From Channallabes apus (taxonomy: Eukaryota; Chordata; Actinopteri; Siluriformes; Clariidae), in assembly GCA_030522415.1 (NCBI GenBank), contig CM060107.1, positions 53,064,718-53,128,717 on the forward strand: DNA of 64,000 nt, given 5' to 3'. A model generated the notes under the pieces. It did not search any database. It saw only the letters and a list, made by a program, of their open reading frames with translations, and was not told the origin of the DNA. The translations under genes were made by a program, and so were the position numbers. Shown piece by piece: positions 34,124 through 46,267 of this stretch. Numbering within the stretch: the stretch's first letter is position 1; each line of letters opens with the position of its first letter.

Positions 34124-34981
34124 GGCTGAATCCCAACCCTTCCCCCTACCCTTCCATTTGACGCGTTCACGTGCAGGGGTAGTGGTGTCTCATTTCTCTT
34201 TTGGTTGGAGGTGTAGGGGGAGGGGGGAAGGGCCAGATAGCCCTCCAAACGAAGATTTTTCAGGACCTCACTTCAAACGAAGGGCTAAGCGAAGTTTTCA
34301 ACATGGCTGCTCACTCGAGCAAACAGACCCATAAATGTTAAGTCATTTTTGCCATTAATAAAGATTTTTATGACAAGTTTTCATTATATGTATATTACCT
34401 TTAGTCTTGTGTTTGTGTTTATGGTGATGTTCTGTAAAGAAACGTTTGCAAAAAAAATCGCTAAAGTTTGCTAGCGGATAGCACATATTGCACAATATTA
34501 CAAATATATATATTTTATGTCACATACACTTTACTGCATGCTACAAACAAATATGAAAGTTCAGTAGCACGGCATTTTGCCGAGCATTTGATAACGCATT
34601 GTTTGTTTTGCTTACGGCCATACACTATTGTTTTGCTTACACTATTCTTACTTATTGCAACGTGACCACAGTTTTGTAATTTATATTCTGTATATGGACG
34701 GCTGAGGAAACCCGAAGACTCATCCGTGTTCGTGGTGAAAATGAGCAACTTTTTTCAAAATCGAAATACGGCGCAAAAAACCTTTGGGAGTGAGTAATCT
34801 CTCTTATTGGAATGTGTGATAAACATCGGCGCATGTCCTCTGACGTAACATTAGGAACCAGCGACAACGTATGATGACGTATAACAGTGTTTTCCCATTT
34901 CTTAGGGGAAATATTTATACCCTTCCCCTTTCCACTTCGTTTCAAGGGACAAGGGGAAGAAAATAGAATTGTGATTCAGCC
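34124..34981. mobile_element. Harbinger-like non-autonomous element
   Basis: Ends GGCTGAATCCCAA and, reversed, GGCTGAATCACAA; flanks TAA at 34121-34123 and 34982-34984. A 3-bp TWA duplication and this TIR fit PIF/Harbinger. Length 858 bp, no transposase. It interrupts a sequence starting CACTGAAAAAAAGAAC at 34029 that may itself be a CACT-type element. Confidence 0.65.
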
Positions 34982-35701
34982 TAAGTAAAACTCACCCGTA
35001 ATTGTCAGGTAAAATTTACTTAATTAAATTAACAATAAAAGAAATCAAGTAAAAGTTACATAATTATATTTAATGCACAAATTAGATTTATTTAAAATAA
35101 TCAAGTAAAGTTGCAGGAACCTTAATTTTATGAAATTACTATCATTTTGTTTTGTGAGATTTTCCCTTAACTTGGTTTTATCAATTTATATTACTCCCTA
35201 TAATAATGTAAACATTGCTAATTTATGTTTTGGAAAGAAACGTAAGTAATTATTTCATCTATATCTTTCATAAATCACAAAACTAAAATATAATTAAACA
35301 GTTTATTCACCAACATTACCAAATATTTGTGACATTCACAGTCTAGATCCAAGTTGTCTTTTTAATAAAAGTGCATTCAGCTAAATTTTGCATCCATAGA
35401 AAAAAACTGCACGGCACCAGGGCCTGAAATACTTGTTTTAAACAAAATTGTGCAAAATAATAAATAAATAAAATACAGCATTCATTTAGAAATAAAATAC
35501 AGCAGAAAATACATTAAACAAACTGTAGAATAAACGTTAAAACGTAATAGCCCTCGGAAGCAGTGAAGTTGCAACATTCAAATCAGCACTCTGGACTAGT
35601 GCACTTAAAAGTATGCCATTGAAACCATAACGCATTAAAACATTAAGCTGAACATGTAAACACAACATGTAAAGACTTGTAGTCAAGCCAAATCAAATGT
35701 T

Positions 35702-35947
35702 TTAAGATAACTTCATCTTTAAAGCTTGCACTTTTGGTGATAGCTTAATCCCATCAAGTTCTAGAAGAACTTTCTGAAAATAGCTCAAATGTGTAGCGCA
35801 GTGCTCGGAGCTATTGCCACATTCTTGCAAAATTTCCTCTCCTTCAAGGATTATGGATACACCAACTGGTCCTTCCCCTTCAACAGCACAGACGACAAGG
35901 ATTTTAAGAAGGTGCATACTGGCATCACTTCGTCTGTCCCCCTGCAT
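35702..35947 (-). pseudogene. C-terminal fragment of SAM-type transposon protein
   Basis: The minus strand has VGVSIILEGEEIL, then YFQKVLLELDG and LSPKVQALKMKL, a signature I associate with the C-terminus of fish 'SAMD3-like' transposon proteins. A typical internal segment between the first two motifs is missing here (internal deletion). A matching N-terminal SAM-like piece is at 21290-21523. No other part of the gene is seen nearby. Confidence 0.5.
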
Positions 35948-36751
35948 AAAATGTACAAGAAAATAAATAATTTATTTTGAGAAACAAAAAAAAAATCTGA
36001 ATTGCTTCAACCTGTGCTGACTTCATTTCACAGAGAAAAAAAAAAATACAAATAATTGATAATAAAAAATGACCATCACTTCATATACTTCAGATTGTTA
36101 AACTTGGGTTAAATTGCTTTAGCAATAATCTTGCATCACTAAAACATTGTAAAACATGGCATGAGATGGCTACACTCCATAGATTACTCTGCACCTTTAC
36201 AGTGTCAGGAAATCCTATGATGAATGCTGAGTTTGTATTTAAAGGGTTAGTCCAAACATGAAAATTCGTTCAATAATTACTCAGATTTATATATTCATTT
36301 GCATTTATATGCTTCTGTCCAATACAACAAACACTATATTCAAGGTATTAATAAATTGTATAATTAATAAGAAAACAATGCTTTACCAGGCAATCATCAA
36401 AGAGATCCTCTTCAGATTCACGTCTCATCTTTATGCTTTGTTTCTGTGAAAATATTTACATTGTATCATTACATAATCTTTTATTCGTACAACTACATTT
36501 AGGCATTTCTTCATCTTTTGTAAGTTTGCCTTTATCCAAAGCAAATTACAAAAGAGGAAGGCATCAAGCATGTCAAGCAGTGCTACTAACACAAAGTTTC
36601 TGACACCGTTAGAAAAATACAAGATAGATCAGCGAGGGATTAAGGAAAAAGTAAGAAGTAAGAATCATGTGTGGAAAGATTAAGCATGCAGGGTCACAGG
36701 ATGACTCGAATTATTTTTATTGTCTGCAATGCGATTTAGACAAATTAGAAC

Positions 36752-37672
36752 TGCGGTCAAGCCAGCCGCGATTGATTTTAGTGTGCGCACATACAGTATT
36801 ACAGTGATTACGGTAGTTTCAGGACCGACACAGAGACAACGCGCTTTCAGAGCGCTTTTCATTTAGACGCCCAGGACTGAGAGATAATACAACATGCTCG
36901 TCAATTTTTACTTGCTTATTTATTTGCATTTCTGCTTTAATATCCGTGTTATTTATTGGTGACTTTGACGGTTGTCTGTTACAATATTTTTCTTAAATAT
37001 TCACCATTCAAATAATTGTTTTATGTAGATAAGTTACAGCAGAATTCGTAGAAAACAGACAAAATAATGTATTTAGTCTTTCTAAATACCAGAATTGATT
37101 TTTATTTTGTTTTACTGTTCAAAAGTAGCAGTTATTCTTCAATGAATGTTTTCTATAATGAGGATTAACGTCTGCTTTGGAAGAGAGGTCAAATAAACAA
37201 ATGTTCACAATGGGGAAAAAAAGTTAAATAAAATGCCTTTATTTCACTTCAGAGACCTATGAAAAAATAAATTCTAGTAAGTATAAAACGCCATGGTCAG
37301 TTTTTATCCCATATAATGTACACACATTATATGATAAAAAAAAAAAAAAAAAGTAGAAAAAAAAACAATGATCAGTTCTTATTCAGGACGTCCCATACTA
37401 TATACACACCAAATATGAAACAATTTTACTGCAGCATTTTTGAGATATTGGACATTATTACACTTTAAAGGGGTATAAAGACCCCATTTCTAATAAGTAG
37501 AAAAAAACAATGATCAGTTCTTATTCAGGACGTCCCATACTATATACACACCACATATGAAACTATTTTATTGCAGATATGGGGCATTCTCTCTGTGTTG
37601 TTCATGAAACTACCGTAATCACTGTAATATGCGCGCACACTAAAATCAATCGCGGCTGGCTTGACCGTGTTT
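36752..37672. repeat. Inverted repeat pair
   Basis: 36752-36833 and 37604-37672 are reverse complements over about 65 bp (GTCAAGCCAGCCGCGATTGA and its complement), about 770 bp apart. Inside lies a direct repeat: GATCAGTTCTTATTCAGGAC at 37369 and at 37512, each followed by about 70 similar bases. No coding region is seen. Confidence 0.7.
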
Positions 37673-38954
37673 TTCTGAACCGCGGCTGGCTTTACCGCAG
37701 TAAATTAGAGCTGCTGTCAATACTGTATGAACATATGTACAGGTTCTTTACTCGTAACTCATTAATAAAGTTCGGCTTCAGAAAAAAAAACGTTTATTGC
37801 TAGTGCTCTTTTACCATTTAATGCTTTAACACACACGACTCAGTTTGTTCAGAAATGGCATCTAACTGGCGAGCCTTTGTCTGAACACGCCGTTTTCACT
37901 CGGGGTGGGGGTAAGAAACACACATCTCGGTGTATTAATCCGCGCGCTCGGTTCGTTATTATTTTATTTATTTATTTATTTACCACAGGACCCATGGGGG
38001 CTCCGTAGGTTCAGGTTTTTACACGAAAATGGTGTTTTGTGAATCTCCACACTATTAAAAACTGAAATTGCTAATTGTACGTCCTGAGATTAAGATGAAC
38101 ATTAATTGGGAGTCATGAAAGCGAGAATCACATCCAAAAAAGAAAGCTTACCTCGAACACGACAAACTCCAGCTCCAGCCACGCAGTGTTGTACCTCCGT
38201 GATGATCCACAACCGACTGATCCACTGCGCGGGCACAGCGTCTCCAAACACGCATGCGCAGTTTAATTTGCACACATTTTCGGCTTCAGTAGACACACAA
38301 TACTTCAGACTGAAACACGACTGCCCCCTACAGGTAATGAAGGGCATGTTCACAGCTTCCCGCACGCAGCCGCGCAAAGCCGCGGCAAGTCACGGGATCC
38401 CTTTTCTCGAAACGCGGGTTTTTAATGGCGACATCTGTACATCAAAACACTCATAAATCAAAGCCAATGTCCCCATAAGAAATAATAAAAAGTCTGATTA
38501 TTTATTCCACTATTCCACAACGCAAAAATATATATATATTAAAATAATTAATACAAATTATGAAGTAAAATTTAAACAAATTAACCTGCATTTTACTTTT
38601 GAATAGAATCACGATGGAGCAGTGTTTCCTTTAGAGTGTGTGTGTGTGTGCATGTGTGTGCATGTGTCTGAAGTCGAGAGTAGGAGGGAAGAGGCAGAGT
38701 GTCTAATGACCCGTACACACACACACACACACACACACTAACAGAATCAGTGCAGTCTGACAGAGAGAGAGAAAATTAATCTTTAACCTCTCTAATGACA
38801 CTTGCTTTTGCTTTACACAATGTTATAATAAACAGTACACGGTCGTGGAAAGGAAGACTTTCACATACAGTACATGCATACAAAAACAAAATACAAGATG
38901 CTTTACGATCACACGCATGGCCATAGTTTTAACAGACACTATTAAAAGGTTCCA

Positions 38955-38956
<2 letters not shown>

Positions 38957-39016
<60 letters not shown>
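38957..39016. repeat. (AT)n microsatellite
   Basis: About 28 TA units in finTRIM B intron 1; the C unit has no long (AT)n array at the same place (about 60105). Confidence 0.9.
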
Positions 39017-39020
<4 letters not shown>

Positions 39021-39393
39021 AATTTACACAACTACACATATAAAAGTATAAAGTTGGGGTCTCTGTACATTGAATATATTTGTGTAAGATGAGTAATATA
39101 ACATATCAACTCTGTTTGTCTGTTTGTTTATGCACGCATCATATGCAAAGTACTGAACTCAGTTTAATTGGGTTTTATTTAATAATCAATATGGACCTCA
39201 TTTCATCTCAATCAGCGAAGAGGAACAGAAGATATGCTAATTTGAAATTTTAATGGAAAATGCCGTTATCATAAAAACATCGACATTGAAAAAAATCATT
39301 AGTTCATCTAAAAATTCAACAGATGGCATTGTACATTCATTAAAACATGCCTATGAGTGTGTAATTAAATTTTACGCAAACAAACCTGCTGTA

Positions 39394-40610
39394 CACAGGT
39401 GCATTTCAATAAATTAGAATATCATTAAAAACTGAAGCTCATATATTATACAGACTGATTACACACAGACTGATATATTTTAAGTGTTTAATTATTTTGA
39501 TTTTGATGATTATGGCTTACAGCTAATGAAAACCAAAAATTCAGTATCTCAGAAAATTAGAATATTGTGGAAAAGATCAATATTGGAGACTCATGGTGTC
39601 ACACTCTAATCAGATAATTAACTTAAAACACCTGCAAAGATTCCCTGAGCCTCTAAATGGTCTCTCAGTTTGGTTCAGTAGGCTGACTGTTCACAGAGTG
39701 CTGTATCCAAGTACATTAATGGAAAGATGAATGGAAGGAAAAAATGTGATAGAAAAAAGTGCACAAGCAACAGGGATAATTTCATTTGGAAATCGAGGTC
39801 CCAGAATCTGGAGGAAGAGAGGAAAGGAACAGAATCCAAGTTGCTTGAGGTCCAGTATAAACTTTGCACAGTCAGTGGTGGTTTGAGGAGTGATGTCATC
39901 TGCTGGTGTCGGTCCACTGTGTTTTATCAGCTCCAACGTCTGCATCTGCACAGCCGTCTACCAGGAAGTTCTAGAGCACTTCATGCTTCCCTCTGCAGAC
40001 CAACTTTATGGAGAAGCTGATTTCATTTTCCAGCAGGACTTGGCACACTGCCAAAAGTACTAATACCTGGTTTAAGGACCATGGTGTACCTGTGTTTGAT
40101 TAGCCCACAAACTCACCCGATCTAAACCCTATAGAGAATCTATGGACTATTGTAAAAATAAAGATGTGAGACACCAGACGCAACAACATAGAAGAACTAA
40201 AAAATGCTTTCAGAGTAACCTGGGCTTCCATACAGTAACACCTCAGCAGTGCCACAGACAGATCACCTTCATGCCACGCCTCATTACTGCAGTAATTCAT
40301 GTAAAGGCCCTGACCAAGTACTGAGTACTGTACATGTTCATACTGTTCAGTGCTCCAACATTTCTGTGTTTAAAATCTTTTTATTTTATTTTATTGAACT
40401 TAAGTAATATTCAAATTTCCTAAGGTACAGAGTTTTTGGTTTTCATTAGCTGTAAGCCATAATCATTTAAATTAAAAGAAACAAACATTTGAAATATATC
40501 AGTCTGTGTGTAATAAATCTATATAATATACAAGTTCCACTTGTTAAAACTGAATTACTGAAATAAATCACCTTTTCGCTGATATTCTAATTTATTGAGA
40601 TGCAACTGTG
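39394..40610 (+). mobile_element. Tc1/mariner-like transposon in finTRIM B intron 1
   Basis: TIRs CACAGGTGCATTTCAATAAA and, reversed, CACAGTTGCATCTCAATAAA, flanked by TA. Length 1217 bp. The same insertion at the same position is at 60479-61644 and, truncated, at 2842-3110, so it predates the finTRIM duplication. It carries a decayed transposase. Confidence 0.8.
39820..40324 (+). pseudogene. Decayed mariner-like transposase C-terminus
   Basis: In shifting frames one can read FIFQQDLAH (second catalytic Asp), FKDHGVPVFD and the late NPIEN-type block, then TPQQCH and IT AVI near the end. Multiple stops and frameshifts make it dead. The C-unit copy keeps a longer open piece at 60995-61267 (WFKDHGVPVFDWPANSPDLN then SIENLW). 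Confidence 0.65.
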
Positions 40611-40824
40611 TATGTGTGTGTGTGTGTATTCATATATATCTCAAACATTACCTAAACAAAAAGTCACAAACTCTAACATTTCTTACTTTATATAGTAACT
40701 AATAATAGTAATATAAATTCTGTAAGTAACACCCTGCACATGAGTAACTAACAACAATGTGCACATGTTACTAGATATAATCTATAATTAAGAACCTCAT
40801 CCTGGAAATCTTTCTCATTCTCAC

Positions 40825-41418
40825 CTGTTTCTCAGCTCTTTCTGCTGCGGCTGTGACGGTGTCGTGTCCTCTGTGATTATCCATCGTACACAAATAACAG
40901 ATACAGGTTTGATCAGTACGACAGTAGATCTCAATCAGCTTGTTATGTTCAGAGCAGATCTTCTCTTGGAGTTTTGCTGAAGCTTCAATTAATGTGTGTT
41001 TTTTCAAAGCAGGAACTTCCAGGTGAGGTTTCAGATGAGTTTCACAAAATGAAGCTAAACACGTCAGACAGGACTTGACGGCTTTGTGTTTTCTCCCGGT
41101 GCAGAAATCACACTCCACATCTCCAGGTCCAGCGTAACAGTGAGCAGGAGAAGCAGCTTGGACTTCAGTCTTCTTCTTCAGTTTCTCCACCACTTCAGCC
41201 AGCATGTTGTTTCTGCGTAGAACAGGCCTTGGAGTGAAAGTGTCTCTGCACTGAGGACAGCTGTAGACACCCGTCTGATCCTCCTGATACCAGCAGGCAT
41301 TAATACACACCTTACAGAAACTGTGACCACAGTGGATAGTCACCGGATCCTTCAGGAGATCCAGACACACTGGACAGATGAACTGATCCTGATCTACTGA
41401 AATACTGGCCTCAGCCAT
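40825..41418 (-). CDS. finTRIM B exon 1 (RING and B-boxes)
   Basis: 198 codons nearly identical to the A exon, all eight RING ligands present (Cys15, Cys18, Cys30, His32, Cys35, Cys38, Cys54, Cys57); Pro29 is His. B-box residues intact. Donor GTGAGA after EKQ. Exon 2 is 14 kb downstream at 26642-26737 because of the 11.2-kb insertion and the mariner. The gene could be spliced, but exon 6 is frameshifted, so the product would have RING, B-box and coiled coil with a truncated SPRY. Role: E3 ubiquitin ligase of the finTRIM type (family knowledge). Confidence 0.85.
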
Positions 41419-41458
41419 TTTCTTGCATTAACGCACTGAGAGAGAGAGACACAGTCTG

Positions 41459-41470
41459 AGTTTCGTTTTG
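41459..41470 (-). promoter_or_regulatory. ISRE/IRF-like site upstream of finTRIM B
   Basis: CAAAACGAAACT on the gene strand, about 40 bp upstream of the ATG, as in A and C. Confidence 0.5.
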
Positions 41471-42302
41471 TTTGACAAGAACTTCCTGGTTCTGTGTGTG
41501 TGTAAGAGAGAGAGTGTGTGAGAGGAGGAGCTAAAAAGACGGAGGGGATGAATACACCTCTGTTAACCATTTCATCTCACTTTAGTCCATGAATATGTGG
41601 AGACGTTAATTATTCCTACCTACAAACACCTGAAGTGATGCTTTGGCCTTGTTAATGAATACATTTTACTTAGTTTATTCATAGATATTCATTCATTTAT
41701 TTATTTACTTATGTTTTTTTTCATTAAGTTTTTCTATTTTTCACTATTCTATCTCTCTCAGAGTGGATGCTTCCATCGTGTGTGTAGTGAAACCTGTAAA
41801 AGTGGAAAAATGCTTTGATCAAATGTATTTAATAAGAAAACAAAAAATCTAAGTAATAGTTTTTTAATCTGTTCACATAATATTAACATTAGTAAAAGCA
41901 GCTAACTCATTATTTATTCAGTTTAAATTTTAAATAGTAGTTAATCACTGTATTGGTATTATGACTATTTTTTGTCTGTCACTGTTTAACTGTAGTGAAG
42001 CACTTTGAGCTCCATATTCTGTCTGAATAGAGTTATTCTAATGATTGTAGGTAAATAGACAGAGACAGATTGAGTCAGTAGTTTATCAGTACTGTGTTTA
42101 ATGTGACGTATCACTCCAGAGTTCTCCACAGTTTACTGTACTTCACTTTACTTAAGAACTGAGGATCTTCCCATTACATTTAATAAGAATAATAACTTTA
42201 ATACACATTACAGCACATACTTACACTTACAGTCACGGTACATGGAGCTTAGCTTCACCGTCCTCATTTAAAGCTCCACCCACTCACTCTGTTACACTAC
42301 AG

Positions 42303-42324
42303 TATAAATACAGAAACTGAAAGT
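42303..42324 (+). promoter_or_regulatory. TATA box and ISRE of plus-strand finTRIM fragment
   Basis: TATAAATA (42303-42310) is followed at once by GAAACTGAAAGT (42313-42324), which matches the ISRE core. A (CT)n tract and the ATG at 42391 follow. The arrangement suggests an interferon-responsive promoter that is head-to-head with finTRIM B. Confidence 0.5.
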
Positions 42325-42390
42325 TCATCCAGAGTAAAGAAAACTGACCTCTGTGTTCTCTCTCTCTCTCTCTCTCTCTCTCTCAGGAAA

Positions 42391-42549
42391 ATGGTGGAGG
42401 TGAGTATTTCAGTAGATCAGGACCAGTTCATCTGTCCAGTCTGTCTGGATCTCCTGTGGTCAAGCACAGTTACAGTTACACTATCCTATCACAATACAGT
42501 GGAGGTGAGTGAACCCGGAGTGAAACTATTCTTCCTGAATGTCCTATAA
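42391..42549 (+). pseudogene. Truncated finTRIM first exon
   Basis: [20 protein letters not shown] then LLW: the first 22 codons match the finTRIM RING start, including the first Cys pair, and the sequence then leaves the family. The open frame continues for 30 unrelated codons to TAA. Only half of a RING is present, so it cannot bind zinc as a RING. It lies on the opposite strand to A, B and C. Confidence 0.75.
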
Positions 42550-43129
42550 GACTGTAGTGTTTATCTGCATTAAACCTCACATGTCGTTTACCCTCACAGC
42601 ATTAACAGCAAACACAAACATATTCATTCATAATAAAACCATTTGTTTATCATAAAATATGGACTATTAAATAACTGTTACATATTCTGCAAAACTGCAC
42701 AAGGACTTTCTCCAGGTTACTGGCACTAAATTTCCCAACAAAAACAAATTTGAAAAATATTTAAATGAACAAATGAAACTGAAGTGCACTTTACAGTGTA
42801 ACTGTATTAGAATAACCTTTCTCAATGATGAACAATGTTAATTTATTTTATTAAAACATTTATTCCAACATTTATTATTTAAAGTAAGGCTGCAATATAA
42901 AAAAATATATAGACAACTGATTTATAATTTAAATGTGAATTGTGTTTATTTAAACAATTAGTTTTAGACTTTATGGCCACCAGAGGACTGGAAAATTATA
43001 ACATCACTGCTGACTGAAAATGTGTCTGAAAAACAAATTAAGAATAAATATAGAAAATAATTTAGTGATATTAATTGATGGGAAGTTAAAAAGTTAAATA
43101 TTTAAAGTTTTATTACCATCAAGTAACGA

Positions 43130-43490
43130 GTCACATCATGGTCAGCAAACCAGTTAGTGGTAGTGTTTGAGCTCATGAGGCTTACACTCCGTGTTGAAGG
43201 TATAGATGATCATCTTCTGGACAACTCAGCAGCCTTCCCCATGATTATAGTTGGGTGGACTGAAATAAACTGAAAGATACACAGTATAGAAATAATTTTA
43301 AAGTAATTTTATCAAACCCGAAGTGAAATATTCTAATAGTTTGACATACTGATGTAAGCAGTAATCATTGGAATTAAAACAAAAATACCTTACGCTTCAT
43401 GTGTAATTACTCTAAAATACCTTTCGAATTACATAAAAAAACATGTTCCATAATACAGTATTCTAATTTTTTGAGATACACTATACGTAA
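43130..43490. mobile_element. Decayed Tc1/mariner remnant
   Basis: The right end (GTATTCTAATTTTTTGAGAT) resembles the mariner TIR of 39394-40610. Inside, the minus-strand reading of a transposase N-terminus is faint. No intact ends are found on the left. Confidence 0.45.
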
Positions 43491-43849
43491 ATGTATGCGG
43501 ATGTGTTTGTTTTACAGTTGAAGGAGTCCTTTGAGGTAAAACGTTTAAGAACCTCTGCTTTAACTGCTGAACATACACTCTAAAAATGATTCTGTGGCCT
43601 TGTAAATTTCACAGTAATAAACAGGTTATGTGTAAGGTTTTTTCTAAAGTTTTGTAGTAGAAGAGGCGAGTTGCTCGGTCTGTCCGCTGTGCTTCGGTAA
43701 GCTTTTCTGGCGCCAGGAGAGACTCAGTCAAACACACACACACATGTTGTCTGTCAGAAAGGTCTCTGTTTATTAACAGCAAAAGATGGGGTTTATATAT
43801 ATTTGACCAAACGCCTGGGCTATAGACATATGTTACTACAAAGAGCATG

Positions 43850-44090
43850 AACCACTGTAAATGTCCTGGTGAGATCCTGAAGAATCAAAGGAGAGGAAGA
43901 TAGAGGTGTCCGTGCAGAGACAGATCACAAGATGTTGGCTCGAGTTAGGGGGAGAGGGGGAAGGAGACAGAGGGAGATAGAGAGAGAGGGGAAGAGAGAG
44001 AGACATAAAGAGAGTATGGGAAGGTGAGCGTGGGAGCGTTCACACCTTTAAGAACAGATGCAAGAGGAGACAGGAAGATAGCAGCAGGAA
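43850..44090. repeat. GA-rich low-complexity tract
   Basis: Mostly GAGA-type repeats; no gene. Confidence 0.7.
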
Positions 44091-45115
44091 AGATTTAACA
44101 CGTTAATATCAGATCTATGTGGAAGAGAACAAGAGAGTAGAATCAACTCCTTTATATATAAAATAATTCTAACATTATGTTACCTTAATAAAATCTCTAA
44201 AAGTCACATACATGATTGTTTGAGTTAGACAAATCAAAATAAATGCCTAAAACAACTACTGTTCTGTTTGTCTTAAATTTACACTATAATTTAATATTAT
44301 TTCACAAATAGAAATTAGTATTTGACTAACTGAATTATATTTTTAACAGGCACTTAATATTTTTGATACATTTCAATCAAAATATTTGGTAATGGAGTAA
44401 TTAATGCTGATTAGTTTCAAGAACTACAATTATCACTCATTCCATCTCAATATTCTTTATATTTAACAACAAAAACTTAAATAATTGAGTAAACTGCCCT
44501 GTGCAAGTGCTCATGGGAAATCTGGTGTAACATCAGAGACCAGAAGGCTGTGAGGATGTGAGAATGGACATGAAGCACCTGGAACATTCTGGAACATTCC
44601 TTATAAGTCCTGGTGAGTAAACAGCTAACACAAGTTACTGAAATAATGCCTCTGTCTGTCTGTATACACAACTTTATAGTGTGTAAGTTACTGTTCTGAA
44701 TCCTGTCACAGCCGAGCTACATAGCTAACGATAGCTAGCAACAGCTCAGTCCTGGTGTTCAGTGTCATTTTACTTGTTTGTTCCAACCACCGAACTGCTC
44801 AGGTAAAGCGGCGTTAATACAGACACTTAAAATCTGGTGTAAAAGGAGAGATTTAACACCGAGCCGCGTGCGCGTGCATGTCCGGGTTTCTCGGTGTAAC
44901 CGGCCGCGGTTGTGCCGCAATATTTGAATTTCTCCCGCCGAATGCGGTGATTTTGCGCAGCCAACCGTCACTGTGGCGATGATATAAAACTAGCGTGTTG
45001 AAATAATTACCGCGTGTGTACCGGGTCCACCTCACACACTGAACCGCGAGTCTGCTCGGGTCACTCCGACACTTTAAGGAGGAAACGCAGAACAAAGCAG
45101 ATTTAAACAGCAGAA

Positions 45116-45180
45116 ATGAGGTGCAGTGTCCGGACTCTGGCACTGTTTACACACCTGGCAGTGTTTTATCCGTTACTGTA
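45116..45180 (+). other. Signal-peptide-like first exon
   Basis: ATG 45116 opens MRCSVRTLALFTHLAVFYPL followed by LY, a basic N-terminus and hydrophobic core typical of a signal peptide, then a donor-like GTGAGT (about 45182). Upstream is a CpG-rich stretch. A second exon-like segment (acceptor TTTCACAG, donor GTAAAT) is at 45694-45739, but reads into a stop in this phase. It may be a captured host exon; the source gene is not recognised. Confidence 0.35.
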
Positions 45181-45970
45181 TGTGAGTATTTATAACATGA
45201 TTAAACACTGAGCAACAGGAAACGTAAATGCATCAGCTGTGAGTCCAGCAGCAGTAACACTGCAGAGAGCAACAGCTCTGAGTCCAGCACAGCTCCAGTC
45301 ATGATGTACAGCACTACAGACAGGCAGTTTGATTAGCAGTATAATGGTCTATAGCTTTGTTTAAAACAATAGAACTTCAAACCTTTTACTCAAGTTAAAG
45401 TCATAAGTACATGCCGTTCTAAACTTCTAATGTATTTGCTCTACAAAAGTACTACAAGTACTTCACAAACATAACCGTGTACTTAAACATTATTAAAATG
45501 GCTGTTGATTAAATAAATGTTCTTAGTAAAAGTACAACATTTCTCTCAGAATTATAATTGGCAGAAATAATATAAAATTAAAATATTGAAGTGAAATATG
45601 TTATGTATGTTATATGTAAGTAAAATAAAACTAAAACTGATTTTTAAATCATTTTTGTGAAACGTTATATATTTTCAATATCTCTTTCACAGCACCAACA
45701 CCACTAAAGAAGAGAAGTTAAATGGAGATAAAACAGGAGGTAAATGTCAACTTTTTAAATGTTTCAGAAGTATTAAATGTGTAACCATTGAATCCAAGAA
45801 ATTGAAACAAGGCTGGAAATATTTCACTTTACCTATTTTTAATCCAGAATATATTGAATCCACTAGAATATGCAAGATTTTCTAATAACTAAAGTAAAAA
45901 AATTATATAGTTGATAGTAATGCGTAAATAAAGTTGGGTATCATTTTTATACAAGGGACAAAGACATGTA

Positions 45971-46267
45971 CAAGGGACATTCAAGTCAAAGCGGGACTTT
46001 TAATTGTGCAGAATAACAGAACACACTTATAAGAGTAAAAGCTCCCTTTATTTCTCTCTATATTTCTGTCTCTATATATGAGGTTGTGCATTGTTCTGCA
46101 AGAGCAAAACGCCTTTGGTGATCAAAGCAGTCTGTTTTTTGTAAAAGCATTCCACTGAAATGTTCACCGGAATTTGACCAGCAATGGGCTCTGTAAAATC
46201 AAATCAGTTTTACGTCTTCGTTTCAGAGAATTTTCATCACAAGTCCCGCTTTGACTTGAACACCACT
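45971..46267. mobile_element. Mariner-like MITE
   Basis: Inverted ends share TTCAAGTCAAAGCGGGACTT exactly; TA flanks at 45969-45970 and 46268-46269. About 297 bp with an internal remnant of a mariner gene and no coding capacity. Confidence 0.75.

Larger units (their letters stand above)
27239..38437. mobile_element. 11.2-kb TA-flanked insertion in finTRIM B intron 1
   Basis: Ends are CAGATGTCGCCTTTAAAACC and, reversed, CAGATGTCGCCATTAAAAAC, with TA on each side (27237-27238, 38438-38439). The C unit at about 59607 reads straight through (CTCGTACATCAAAACAC), so this is an 11,199-bp insertion with a TA duplication. Similarity between the ends continues loosely over about 100 bp (GCCGCG-rich). 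It holds a Tc1, a Harbinger-like element, the partner of 250-2819 and other debris. I find no gene that could move the whole; it may be an element bloated by nested insertions. Confidence 0.65.
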
